Assembly (NCBI GenBank): GCA_964249755.1 | Contig: CAXUDB010000001.1 | Coordinates: 434,001-498,000 of the forward strand | Origin: Ilyomonas sp964249755 | Lineage (GTDB): Bacteria; Bacteroidota; Bacteroidia; Chitinophagales; Chitinophagaceae | Direction: 5' to 3' | Length of the DNA stretch: 64,000 bases | Made by a program: the position numbers and the translations under genes | Shown: positions 25,761 to 33,596 of the stretch, one piece after another | Layout of the letters: every line of letters begins with the position of its first letter | Position numbering within the stretch: position 1 is the stretch's first letter | Notes under the pieces: generated by a model | Told to the model about the DNA's origin: nothing | The model's database searches: none | What the model saw: only the letters and a program-made list of their open reading frames with translations

Positions 25761-26783
25761 ATGATAAACGTTGGCATCATTGGTGGAGCAGGTTATACGG
25801 GTGGCGAACTGATAAGATTGCTTCTGAATCATCCGCAGGCAGAAATTGCGTTTGTGCACAGCAACAGCAATGCGCATAAATATCTTTACCAGGTACACCA
25901 GGATTTGCTGGGTGAAACAAGTTTATTATTTAGCGGAAACGAAACGCTGTCAGCCGAACGGTTAGCCGACATTGATCTGCTGATTCTGTGTACGGGTCAT
26001 GGCGAAGCGAAAAAGTTTTTAGAGACAAATGCGATTCCTTTTCATACAAAAATTATTGACCTTTCGAATGATTTTCGATTACAGCAAAATGCCACCTTTC
26101 AACAGCCAACAGCGCAACATCATACCTTCATCCGCCAGTTCGTTTATGGCTTACCTGAATTAAGCAAACAACAGATTCAATCGGCACAGAACATCGCTAA
26201 TCCCGGCTGTTTTGCAACCGCTATTCAACTGGGTTTACTTCCTTTGGCAAAAGCTGGATTGCTTGAAGAGGTTTATACCACCGGCATTACTGGCAGCACC
26301 GGTGCAGGGCAGAGCTTAAGCGCAACCTCGCACTTTAGCTGGCGTGCCAACAATATTCAGGCATATAAAACATTAAGTCACCAACATCTCGGAGAGATTG
26401 TTCAATCATTGGTTCAGTTGCAGCCAAAGCAGGATGCGGTTACGTTGAGTTTTGTTCCCTGGCGCGGTGATTTTACCCGTGGCATTTTCGTTAGCTCTGT
26501 CATTCATTGCGAAAAAAAATTGGAGGAGTTGACGATCCTGTACAAAGATTTTTACGAGGATAGCGCTTTCACTTTCATCAGCGATGAGCCTATTTTTTTA
26601 AAGCAGGTTGTTAATACCAACAAGTGTATTATTCAGTTGGAAAAAGTGGGCAGCAAATTGGTAGTGCATTCCATCATAGATAACTTATTGAAAGGCGCAT
26701 CAGGGCAAGCCATGCAGAACATGAACCTCATGTTCGGTTTAGAAGAAACCACAGGTCTTAAATTGAAAGCAATTGGGTTTTAG
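25761..26783 (+). CDS. argC: N-acetyl-gamma-glutamyl-phosphate reductase
   Basis: About 340 residues. The NADP-binding motif GIIGGAGYTGGEL opens the protein, the catalytic cysteine is C150 (NPGCFATAIQLG), and the family blocks GSTGAGQ and KGASGQAMQNMNLMFG are present. It reduces N-acyl-glutamyl phosphate to the semialdehyde. The open frame starts at 25701, but ATG 25761 (MINVGIIGG) is the true N-terminus by family comparison. Third gene of the arg run. Its TAG stop (26781-26783) directly abuts the left end of the IVS-like insertion. Confidence 0.96.
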   Translation: MINVGIIGGAGYTGGELIRLLLNHPQAEIAFVHSNSNAHKYLYQVHQDLLGETSLLFSGNETLSAERLADIDLLILCTGHGEAKKFLETNAIPFHTKIIDLSNDFRLQQNATFQQPTAQHHTFIRQFVYGLPELSKQQIQSAQNIANPGCFATAIQLGLLPLAKAGLLEEVYTTGITGSTGAGQSLSATSHFSWRANNIQAYKTLSHQHLGEIVQSLVQLQPKQDAVTLSFVPWRGDFTRGIFVSSVIHCEKKLEELTILYKDFYEDSAFTFISDEPIFLKQVVNTNKCIIQLEKVGSKLVVHSIIDNLLKGASGQAMQNMNLMFGLEETTGLKLKAIGF

Positions 26784-27211
26784 GTTGTAAGTAGTAAGTT
26801 ATAAGTTTGCGATGCAGAACTATAAAGAATTAAAAGTTTGGGAAAAGTCACATGACTTTACTTTAAAGGTTTATGAAACAACTAAAAGTTTTCTTAAAGA
26901 AGAATTATATATCCTGACAAGTCAGTTACGCAGAGCAGCCGCCTCCATTCCTGCAAACATTGCAGAAGGCTGTGGCAAAAACTCAAATGCAGAACTTGCT
27001 CATTTTTTAAATATAGCCTTAGGTTCAGCAAACGAAGCAGAATATTTTCTTATCCTTTCTAAAGATTTACACTATTTATCAGCAATTCATTTTGATGAAG
27101 TATTTAAACTTGTTAATGAAGTAAAAGGAATGTTGATTTCCTTAATCAGTAAAATCCGAACATAAACTCACTTTAATTTTTTTAAAACTTATAACTTAAT
27201 ACTTATAACTT
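26784..27211 (+). mobile_element. IVS-like cassette between argC and argD, with complementary ends
   Basis: The segment between the argC stop and the argD start consists of a left arm (26784-26808), an S23-family ORF, and a right arm (27185-27209). The right arm is the reverse complement of the left over 25 bases with two differences, one of which would be a G-U pair in RNA. In the transcript the arms would fold into a long stem closing off the ORF. This is the architecture of intervening sequences in 23S rRNA genes, which encode the same protein family. Here the element sits in a protein operon. The right arm runs into the argD ATG. Confidence 0.75.
26812..27165 (+). CDS. S23/IVP-family four-helix-bundle protein
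   Basis: A 117-residue protein of the four-helix-bundle family first found in 23S rRNA intervening sequences (TIGR02436/PF05635). Diagnostic parts are the start YKELKVWEKSHDFTLKVYE, LTSQLRRAAASIPANIAEG, and ALGSANEAEYFL. Family structures are pentameric helical bundles; the function is unknown. All helices appear intact and no frameshift is seen. Base composition is more A/T-rich than the arg genes around it. The gene lies within the inverted-repeat-bounded cassette between argC and argD and has no part in arginine synthesis that I can see. Confidence 0.92.
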   Translation: MQNYKELKVWEKSHDFTLKVYETTKSFLKEELYILTSQLRRAAASIPANIAEGCGKNSNAELAHFLNIALGSANEAEYFLILSKDLHYLSAIHFDEVFKLVNEVKGMLISLISKIRT

Positions 27212-28390
27212 ATGACTCTTTTCGATGTATATCCGTTGAACGATATAACAATTACCAAAGCTCAGGGCTCTTATGTGTGGGACGACAATGGCGTGCAATA
27301 TCTTGATATGTACGGAGGTCATGCCGTCATCAGCATTGGTCATACGCATCCGCATTGGGTGAAGCGCATTGAAGAACAGTTAGAAAAAATCGCGTTTTAT
27401 TCCAACAGTGTACACATTCCCATTCAGCAACAATTGGCTGATAAATTAGGCAAGATTTCCGGCAAAGAAGATTACCAGTTATTCCTCGTTAACAGTGGTG
27501 CAGAAGCCAATGAAAATGCCATTAAGCTCGCTTCTTTCCACAATGGCAAAAAGAAAATTGTTGCGTTTACCAAGTCGTTTCATGGAAGAACTTCCTTGGC
27601 TGTTGCAGTCACAGACAACAAAACCATTTCGGCACCGGTAAATGAGACAAGCAATGTTGACTTTCTTACATTTAATGATGAAGCAGCCTTAAAAACGTAT
27701 TTCCAAACACGTGGTAAAGAAGTATGTGCTGTAATTGTAGAAGGCATACAAGGTGTTGGTGGTATTAACGTTGCAACCGATAGCTTCTTGCAACTCATTC
27801 GCAGGCTTTGCGATCAGCATGATGCCGTGTTTATTGCTGATAGCGTGCAATGTGGCTACGGCAGAACCGGCAAGTTTTTCAGCCACGACCATGCAGGTGT
27901 AAATGCTGATATTTATACAATGGCGAAAGGCATGGGCAATGGCTTTCCGGTGGGTGGCCTGCTCATTGCGCCGTACATCAAACCCAAACATGGAATGCTC
28001 GGTACCACATTTGGCGGTAATCATCTTGCGTGTGCAGCAGCCTTAGCTGTTTTGGAAGTGATGGAAGAAGAGAACTTAATTGAGTTTGCCAAACAGCGGG
28101 GACAGTATTTGATGAACCGTTTGAAGACGGTTGATGGTATCAAAAATGTTCGTGGCAGAGGGTTGATGATTGGGTTTGATGTGCCTGAAGATTTAAAAGA
28201 TTTGCGTAGTAAGTTATTGTATGACTTCAATATTTTCACAGGTGAAGCCAAGCCAAACGTGATTCGTTTATTGCCATCATTGGCTTTATCGCGCAAGCAA
28301 TCCGATGAATTTTTAGAAGCCTTGCAGGAAGCAATTGCCGAGATAAAGCCACAGGCAAAAGAAGTAGTGCAGGAAGCAGAGGTGGATTAG
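27212..28390 (+). CDS. argD: Acetylornithine/succinylornithine aminotransferase
   Basis: A 392-residue class III PLP aminotransferase: SGAEANENAIKLA, FHGRTSLAVAVT, DSVQCGYGRTGKFF and the PLP lysine K239 in TMAKGMGNGFPVGG. It converts N-acylglutamate semialdehyde to N-acylornithine. The ATG at 27212 lies inside the sequence contributed by the right arm of the upstream cassette (ACTTATAACTTATG), so its ribosome-binding region has been replaced by insertion sequence. The C-terminal tail after KPQAKEVVQ is slightly extended. Followed by argF' after 76 bases. Confidence 0.95.
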   Translation: MTLFDVYPLNDITITKAQGSYVWDDNGVQYLDMYGGHAVISIGHTHPHWVKRIEEQLEKIAFYSNSVHIPIQQQLADKLGKISGKEDYQLFLVNSGAEANENAIKLASFHNGKKKIVAFTKSFHGRTSLAVAVTDNKTISAPVNETSNVDFLTFNDEAALKTYFQTRGKEVCAVIVEGIQGVGGINVATDSFLQLIRRLCDQHDAVFIADSVQCGYGRTGKFFSHDHAGVNADIYTMAKGMGNGFPVGGLLIAPYIKPKHGMLGTTFGGNHLACAAALAVLEVMEEENLIEFAKQRGQYLMNRLKTVDGIKNVRGRGLMIGFDVPEDLKDLRSKLLYDFNIFTGEAKPNVIRLLPSLALSRKQSDEFLEALQEAIAEIKPQAKEVVQEAEVD

Positions 28391-28466
28391 CTAAACGAAA
28401 TCTTTAGACTTGTAGCACGATCATAACAATACGCTGCAATTCATTTAGTAAAACAAAAGATACGCA

Positions 28467-29453
28467 TTGAAGCAATTTCTTTCCGTTCACGATGTAACCG
28501 ACATCAATTCGCTGGTGAGAAAAGCACTGGAATACAAAGCGAATCCGTTTAAAGACAGAATGCTCGGTACAGATAAACGCATTGGCTTATTGTTTCTTAA
28601 CCCGTCGCTTCGCACACGCTTAAGCACACAGGTTGCCGCGCGAAATTTAGGCATGGAAGCCATTGTATTCAATGTAGACAAAGAAGGCTGGGCATTAGAG
28701 TTTGAAGAAGGTGCCATCATGAGCGGAAGTACTGTAGAGCATGTGAAAGATGCGGCTCCGGTGTTGGGCAGTTACTTCGATATTCTCTGCATCCGCACTT
28801 TCCCTTCTTTAAAAAACCGCGACGATGATTACAGCGAATTGTACATCACCGAATTTGTAAAATGGTGTGGTGTTCCGGTCATTAGTTTAGAAAGCGCAAC
28901 GCTTCATCCTTTGCAATCATTAACGGATATTATCACTATTCAAGAGACGCTTCAGTCGACTGTCAACCGTCGGCTGTCAACTACTGAATCAAAACCCAAA
29001 ATTGTTCTTACCTGGGCGCCGCATGTAAAGGCATTGCCACAGTGTGTTGCCAATAGTTTTTCGCAATGGATTACCGCCTGGGGCGAAGCTGATTTTGTTA
29101 TTACACATCCCGAAGATTATGAACTGGCGGAACAGTTTACCCAAGGCGCCACTATTATTTACAACCAGGATGAAGCCTTACGCGATGCTGATTTTGTCTA
29201 TGTAAAAAACTGGAGCACTTATAATGATTATGGTAAAATATATGAGAATGATCCAAGCTGGATGCTGACCAATAAGAAGCTCCAACTGACGAATAATGCA
29301 AAAGTGATGCATTGTCTTCCCGTAAGGCGCAATGTAGAGCTAAGCGATGAAGTGTTGGATGGCGCACACAGCATCGTTACGCAGGAAGCCGCCAACCGTG
29401 TCTGGGCAGCGCAGGCAGTTATCAGCGAGATATTAAAAGCCCCCATCCCCTGA
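28467..29453 (+). CDS. argF': N-succinylornithine/N-acetylornithine carbamoyltransferase
   Basis: A 328-residue transcarbamylase of the acylornithine type. The carbamoyl-phosphate motif is NPSLRTRLSTQ, and TWAPHVKALPQ and the signature HCLPVRRN are present. Alignment by eye to the Bacteroides fragilis succinylornithine enzyme places V90 where that enzyme has P90 and acetylornithine enzymes have glutamate. The start is TTG at 28467, giving the family N-terminus MKQFLSVHDV. Two oddities are visible: an insertion of about 10-14 residues (QSTVNRRLSTTES) before KIVLTWAPH, and a C-terminus whose last residues APIP and stop codon come from repeat copy R2. It carbamoylates the acylated ornithine. Confidence 0.95.
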   Translation: MKQFLSVHDVTDINSLVRKALEYKANPFKDRMLGTDKRIGLLFLNPSLRTRLSTQVAARNLGMEAIVFNVDKEGWALEFEEGAIMSGSTVEHVKDAAPVLGSYFDILCIRTFPSLKNRDDDYSELYITEFVKWCGVPVISLESATLHPLQSLTDIITIQETLQSTVNRRLSTTESKPKIVLTWAPHVKALPQCVANSFSQWITAWGEADFVITHPEDYELAEQFTQGATIIYNQDEALRDADFVYVKNWSTYNDYGKIYENDPSWMLTNKKLQLTNNAKVMHCLPVRRNVELSDEVLDGAHSIVTQEAANRVWAAQAVISEILKAPIP

Positions 29454-29468
29454 AGGGGAGCTTGAAAG
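29439..29468 (-). repeat. Repeat copy R2 forming the end of argF'
   Basis: Leftward copy of the 30-base repeat, differing from R1 by one base. It supplies the last codons (A-P-I-P) and TGA stop of argF'. Its 21-base core is perfectly complementary to R3 (29536-29556), so transcript from this region can form a 21-bp stem with a 75-base loop. Confidence 0.9.
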
Positions 29469-29503
29469 ATGATCTGTTTTTGTTAATCCCTTCTACTCAA
29501 AAA

Positions 29504-30718
29504 ATGAAAATAAGCTTTTTATACAGTTTTCAAAACTCCCCTTCAGGGGATGGGGGTATGTATTATGGAACAACACCGTTTATTTTTCAAAGAGCTTCAG
29601 AATTGAGAAATACGATGACGCCGGCAGAAGAATCTCTATGGAAATCATTGCATATAAATGAATGGAAACTCAAGTTCAGAAGACAACATCCGATTGCGAA
29701 TTATATTGTTGATTTTTATTGTCATTCTTTAAAATTAGTTATCGAAATTGATGGTGATGTGCATGATCAGGAAGATGTAAAAAGAAATGATCTTCAAAAA
29801 GAAAGTTTTTTAAAAAGTTTGGGGCTTACTGTCATAAGATTTAAGAATGAAGAAATTTATAGCAACAGAGATCAATTGCTAAAATGTATCTCAGGCGTCG
29901 TCAACCGGCTTTCAAGTCCCCCTTTAGGGGATAGGGGTAGACTTTACATTATAAAAATTGGTGGAAACATCATTGATGATGAGCAAAAATTATCTTCATT
30001 CCTTCAGTCTTTTGCTTCAATCCAATCTCCTAAGATTTTGGTTCATGGCGGTGGTAAATTAGCTACCCAATTGGCTGCACAATTAGGCATCGAACAACAA
30101 TTAATAGAAGGCAGAAGAATAACCGATGCCGAAACCTTGAAGATTGTAACGATGGTCTACGCAGGCTATATCAATAAAAATATTGTTGCGCAATTACAGG
30201 CGCAAAGCTGCGCTGCTATTGGTTTGTGCGGTGCTGACGGCAATTTAATTCAAGCCCACAAACGAGTTAATTCTTCCATTGATTATGGTTTTGCGGGTGA
30301 TGTGGATGCTATTAATACTTCTTTATTACAAAGCTTGTTATCGCAACATCTTACCGTTGTTGTAGCGCCTATTACGCATAATAAAGAAGGACAGCTGTTG
30401 AATACCAACGCCGATACCATCGCCCAGGAAATTGCGCAGGCGATGAGCCCTTTTTATGAAGTACATCTTATTTATTCTTTCGAGAAAAGTGGTGTGCTGT
30501 TGAATGCCGGCGATGATAATACTGTGATCCCTTCTCTTACTTTATCTCACTATAAGGAATTGAAACAACAGCAAATCATTTTCGCCGGTATGATACCTAA
30601 GCTCGACAATGCATTTACAGCTTTGAGCAAAGGTCTGCATCGGGTTGTAATTGGAAAAGCAGAGCAATTGCAACAGATCATTTCGGGCGAAAGCGGCACA
30701 AGTATCATTCATGAATAA
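29504..30718 (+). CDS. argB: Fusion: DUF559 (PD-(D/E)XK) nuclease-like domain plus acetylglutamate kinase ArgB
   Basis: One uninterrupted frame encodes two proteins. From ATG 29504, residues about 19-135 are a DUF559/Vsr-like domain: RNTMTPAEESLWKSL, FRRQHPIANYIVDFYC and VIEIDGDVHD keep the D...ExD nuclease residues. Residues 147-404 are a complete acetylglutamate kinase: IIKIGGNIID, VHGGGKLATQ, GLCGADGNL and NADTIAQEIA. The linker SSPPLGDRGR is encoded by repeat copy R4. ArgB has no in-frame ATG or GTG near its natural start (LYIIKIGG); the closest alternative is a TTG at 29876. ATG 29558 (MYYGTTP) is an alternative start for the nuclease part, and the frame opens at TTG 29462. ArgB phosphorylates N-acylglutamate. 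The fusion is seen directly; whether the protein is processed is unknown. Confidence 0.9.
   Translation: MKISFLYSFQNSPSGDGGMYYGTTPFIFQRASELRNTMTPAEESLWKSLHINEWKLKFRRQHPIANYIVDFYCHSLKLVIEIDGDVHDQEDVKRNDLQKESFLKSLGLTVIRFKNEEIYSNRDQLLKCISGVVNRLSSPPLGDRGRLYIIKIGGNIIDDEQKLSSFLQSFASIQSPKILVHGGGKLATQLAAQLGIEQQLIEGRRITDAETLKIVTMVYAGYINKNIVAQLQAQSCAAIGLCGADGNLIQAHKRVNSSIDYGFAGDVDAINTSLLQSLLSQHLTVVVAPITHNKEGQLLNTNADTIAQEIAQAMSPFYEVHLIYSFEKSGVLLNAGDDNTVIPSLTLSHYKELKQQQIIFAGMIPKLDNAFTALSKGLHRVVIGKAEQLQQIISGESGTSIIHE
29536..29556 (+). repeat. Repeat copy R3 upstream of the DUF559 domain
   Basis: The 21-base core (beginning CTCCCCTTCAGGGGATG) is identical to the core of R2 read in reverse. It encodes N-S-P-S-G-D-G-G directly before the likely DUF559 start MYYGTTP. 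Confidence 0.88.
29909..29938 (+). repeat. Repeat copy R4 at the nuclease-ArgB junction
   Basis: A diverged copy sharing CTTTCAAG at the left end, and CCCCCTTTAGGGGATAGGGG for the core. In frame it encodes the linker S-S-P-P-L-G-D-R-G directly before the first ArgB residues. Confidence 0.82.
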
Positions 30719-31802
30719 ACTAGAAATTCATACGCTTTACGAGGATGCTGTTTCGCTTTTGAAGCAACTTATTTCAATTCCTTCCTTTAGCAAAGAAGAA
30801 GACAAAACAGCCGATGCAATTGAACAATTTATACAATCGAAAAATATTATTGTTCATCGTTTCCTGAACAATGTCTGGGCAATCAATAAATATTATGATA
30901 AAAACAAACCGACCCTTCTTCTTAACTCGCATCACGATACTGTAAAACCAAACAAAGGATATACGCTCGATCCCTTCTTGCCAGCACAAAGCGAAGGAAA
31001 ACTGTACGGTTTGGGAAGTAATGATGCGGGTGGTTGTTTAGTATCTCTCATTGCCGCATTTGTTCATTTTTATAACGAACCAAATCTTCCTTACAACTTA
31101 TTATTAGCTGCCACAGCAGAAGAAGAGATCTCAGGCAAAAATGGTATTGAAGCTTTATTAGAGCAGGATGATTTTAAACGGTATAACATTACCTGCGGCA
31201 TAGTTGGCGAACCTACTTTGCTTAACATAGCAGTTGCGGAAAAAGGCCTGCTGGTACTGGATTGTAAGGCTTATGGCAAAGCCGGGCACGCAGCGAGAGA
31301 GGAAGGTGAGAATGCCATTTATAAAGCAATAAAAGATATTCAGTGGTTCAGTTCTTATCAATACGATAAAGTATCATCCTTGCTGGGTGCGATGAAGATG
31401 ACAGTTACCATTATCAATGCCGGAACACAACACAATGTAATACCTCACGAATGCCATTTTACGGTTGATGTAAGGGTAAATGAATTATACACGTTTGAAG
31501 AAGTATTAGATATTGTTCATCAACATACAATTTGTAGTGTAAAGCCACGCAGTGTTCGTTTGCGAAGTACTTCTATCTCATTAGAACATCCGTTAGTGAA
31601 AGCCGGTTTATCATTAGGTAAATCATATTATGGTTCTCCCACTACGAGCGATAAAGCACTCATGCCGTTTCCTGCGTTAAAGATGGGTCCCGGCGATAGC
31701 GCCAGAAGCCACACCGCGGATGAGTTTATTTATTTAGATGAAATTCATCAGGGCATCGAAACCTACATTGCACTGCTGAATAGGGTCACATCCCTGTTAT
31801 AG
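30711..31802 (+). CDS. argE: M20-family acyl-amino-acid deacylase (ArgE-type)
   Basis: About 363 residues of the M20 metallopeptidase family. Metal and catalytic residues are visible in NSHHDTV (H-x-D), GLGSNDAGG, TAEEEISG, GEPT and the late SHTADEF. The dimerisation insert lies around residues 170-280. In this operon it should remove the acetyl or succinyl group from acyl-citrulline or acyl-ornithine. The open frame begins at 30651, but ATG 30711 (MNKLEIHTLY) is preferred; it overlaps the argB end by eight bases, suggesting translational coupling to the fusion protein. Confidence 0.92.
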   Translation: MNKLEIHTLYEDAVSLLKQLISIPSFSKEEDKTADAIEQFIQSKNIIVHRFLNNVWAINKYYDKNKPTLLLNSHHDTVKPNKGYTLDPFLPAQSEGKLYGLGSNDAGGCLVSLIAAFVHFYNEPNLPYNLLLAATAEEEISGKNGIEALLEQDDFKRYNITCGIVGEPTLLNIAVAEKGLLVLDCKAYGKAGHAAREEGENAIYKAIKDIQWFSSYQYDKVSSLLGAMKMTVTIINAGTQHNVIPHECHFTVDVRVNELYTFEEVLDIVHQHTICSVKPRSVRLRSTSISLEHPLVKAGLSLGKSYYGSPTTSDKALMPFPALKMGPGDSARSHTADEFIYLDEIHQGIETYIALLNRVTSLL

Positions 31803-31838
31803 TTTTTGTGTGTCTATATAAATCTTTCATCATTCTAC

Positions 31839-32240
31839 ATGAAACAAAGCATCGCACACATTGCATTGGTCGTTGATGACTATGATAAAGCCATTGCGTT
31901 TTACACTCAAAAATTAAAATTTGAGCTTGTTGAAGATACTAAGCTGAGTGAAAGCAAGCGATGGGTGTTGATAAAGCCGCAAGGTTCATTGGGCTGCCAC
32001 TTGCTGTTAGCAAAAGCTTCAACACAGGAGCAGCAGAGCCGCATCGGAAACCAAACCGGCGGACGTGTGCTTTTGTTTCTGCACACCGATAATTTTGAAA
32101 GAGACTATCAAAACTTAATTGACCAGGATATAATTATTATAAGAGGAAAGTCAACAGAACAATACGGTACTTTGGCCGTATTTGAAGATTTGTATGGTAA
32201 TCTTTGGGATTTGATACAACCTTTTGCTTCGCAACCATAA
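31839..32240 (+). CDS. VOC/glyoxalase-family protein
   Basis: A 133-residue single-module vicinal-oxygen-chelate protein: IAHIALVVDDYDKAIAFYTQKLKF at the start and the late EDLYGNLWDLIQP with the usual metal-ligand glutamate. Two beta-alpha-beta-beta-beta units are visible. Members bind metal and act as glyoxalases, dioxygenases or resistance proteins; no substrate can be named. It sits between argE and argH with short gaps and is likely co-transcribed. Start at ATG 31839; an upstream leader in the same frame is not family-like. Confidence 0.85.
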   Translation: MKQSIAHIALVVDDYDKAIAFYTQKLKFELVEDTKLSESKRWVLIKPQGSLGCHLLLAKASTQEQQSRIGNQTGGRVLLFLHTDNFERDYQNLIDQDIIIIRGKSTEQYGTLAVFEDLYGNLWDLIQPFASQP

Positions 32241-32256
32241 AATAAATGTAGCTGTT

Positions 32257-33594
32257 ATGAAGCTCTGGCAAAAAAATATTGCATCACTCGAGGAAGTAGA
32301 AACTTTCACCGTTGGCAAAGACCGCGAGTTTGATTTACTGCTGGCACCTTATGATGTGTTAGGCAATATTGCTCATGCGAAAATGCTGGCAACAGTTGGA
32401 TTATTAACTGACGAAGAAGCAGAACAACTGACCCAAGAACTAAGAGAAATTTATAAAATCATTCAGCAAACAGCTTTTAATATTCAGCCGGATGTAGAAG
32501 ACGTTCATTCGCAAATCGAATTCCTGCTTACGCAAAAGCTGGGTGATGTTGGAAAAAAAATACACTCCGCACGCAGCCGCAACGATCAGGTATTGGTTGA
32601 TGTAAAGCTTTTTTTGCGAAGCGAAATAGAAAATACTGTACTTGCTGTTCAGTCACTGTTTCAATTATTAATCAATAGAAGTAATGAACTGAAAGATGCT
32701 TTATTGCCCGGCTATACGCATCTTCAATTAGCCATGCCATCTTCTTTTGGTTTGTGGCTGGGCGCTTATGCAGAAAGCCTGGCAGACGATATCATTACCA
32801 TAAAAGCAGCGTATGATATCGTCAATAAAAATCCGTTGGGTTCTGCCGCTGGGTATGGTTCTTCATTTCCTATCAATCGAACATTGACTACAGAACTCTT
32901 AGGCTTTTCCGATTTAAATTATAACGTGGTTTATGCTCAAATGGGTCGCGGCAAAGCCGAGCGTATTACTGCTTCTGCATTGGCGAACCTGGCAGATACG
33001 TTAGCAAGATTGAGCATGGATGCCACGCTATATCTCAATCAAAATTTTGGCTTTATTTCTTTTCCGCCCCAATTGACTACCGGTAGCAGCATTATGCCGC
33101 ACAAAAAGAATCCTGATGTGTTTGAATTGATCCGTTCTTATTGCAACCGCATCAAAGCTTTGCCAAATGAGATCATATTGATGACAACGAACTTACCATC
33201 GGGTTATCACCGTGATTTGCAGTTGCTGAAAGAGCATTTGTTTCCCGCTTTTCAAACATTGCGTAGCTGCATTGAGATGATGGGTTTGATGATTAGCAAT
33301 ATGGAGGTAAAGAAGGACATTTTAAACGACGAAAAGTATAAGTATTTATTTAGCGTGGAAGAAGTAAATAAACTGGTTGTACAAGGCATTCCTTTCCGTG
33401 ATGCGTATAAAAGAGTGGGACTGGCTATTGAAGATAACAACTTTACTTATTCAACCGGCATCAATCACACGCACGAAGGAAGCATTGGTAATTTGTGTAA
33501 CGACAAAATAGAAGCAAATATGCAAAAAGCAATTGACAGCTTTCATTTCGAAGATTACCACAAAGCATTTAATAAGCTGCTGGAACAATTATAA
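32257..33594 (+). CDS. argH: Argininosuccinate lyase
   Basis: About 445 residues of the fumarase/aspartase superfamily. The signature GSSIMPHKKNPD and the HSARSRNDQV and GYTHLQLAMP blocks identify ArgH, which splits argininosuccinate to arginine and fumarate, the last step of the pathway. Start chosen at ATG 32257 (MKLWQKNIASLEEVETF), where a typical N-terminus begins. Last gene of the arg operon; an inverted repeat follows the stop immediately. Confidence 0.96.
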   Translation: MKLWQKNIASLEEVETFTVGKDREFDLLLAPYDVLGNIAHAKMLATVGLLTDEEAEQLTQELREIYKIIQQTAFNIQPDVEDVHSQIEFLLTQKLGDVGKKIHSARSRNDQVLVDVKLFLRSEIENTVLAVQSLFQLLINRSNELKDALLPGYTHLQLAMPSSFGLWLGAYAESLADDIITIKAAYDIVNKNPLGSAAGYGSSFPINRTLTTELLGFSDLNYNVVYAQMGRGKAERITASALANLADTLARLSMDATLYLNQNFGFISFPPQLTTGSSIMPHKKNPDVFELIRSYCNRIKALPNEIILMTTNLPSGYHRDLQLLKEHLFPAFQTLRSCIEMMGLMISNMEVKKDILNDEKYKYLFSVEEVNKLVVQGIPFRDAYKRVGLAIEDNNFTYSTGINHTHEGSIGNLCNDKIEANMQKAIDSFHFEDYHKAFNKLLEQL

Positions 33595-33596
33595 AC

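Larger units (their letters stand above)
29439..29938 (+). mobile_element. Repeat-bounded DUF559 cassette between argF' and argB
   Basis: The 500-base segment is bounded by R2 (leftward) and R4 (rightward), copies of the same repeat in opposite orientation, with R3 inside near the left end. It contains only the DUF559 ORF. Removing it would join the argF' end to the argB coding sequence, so it looks like an insertion. Target-site duplication is not obvious. Boundaries are set by the repeats and are approximate. Confidence 0.6.
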
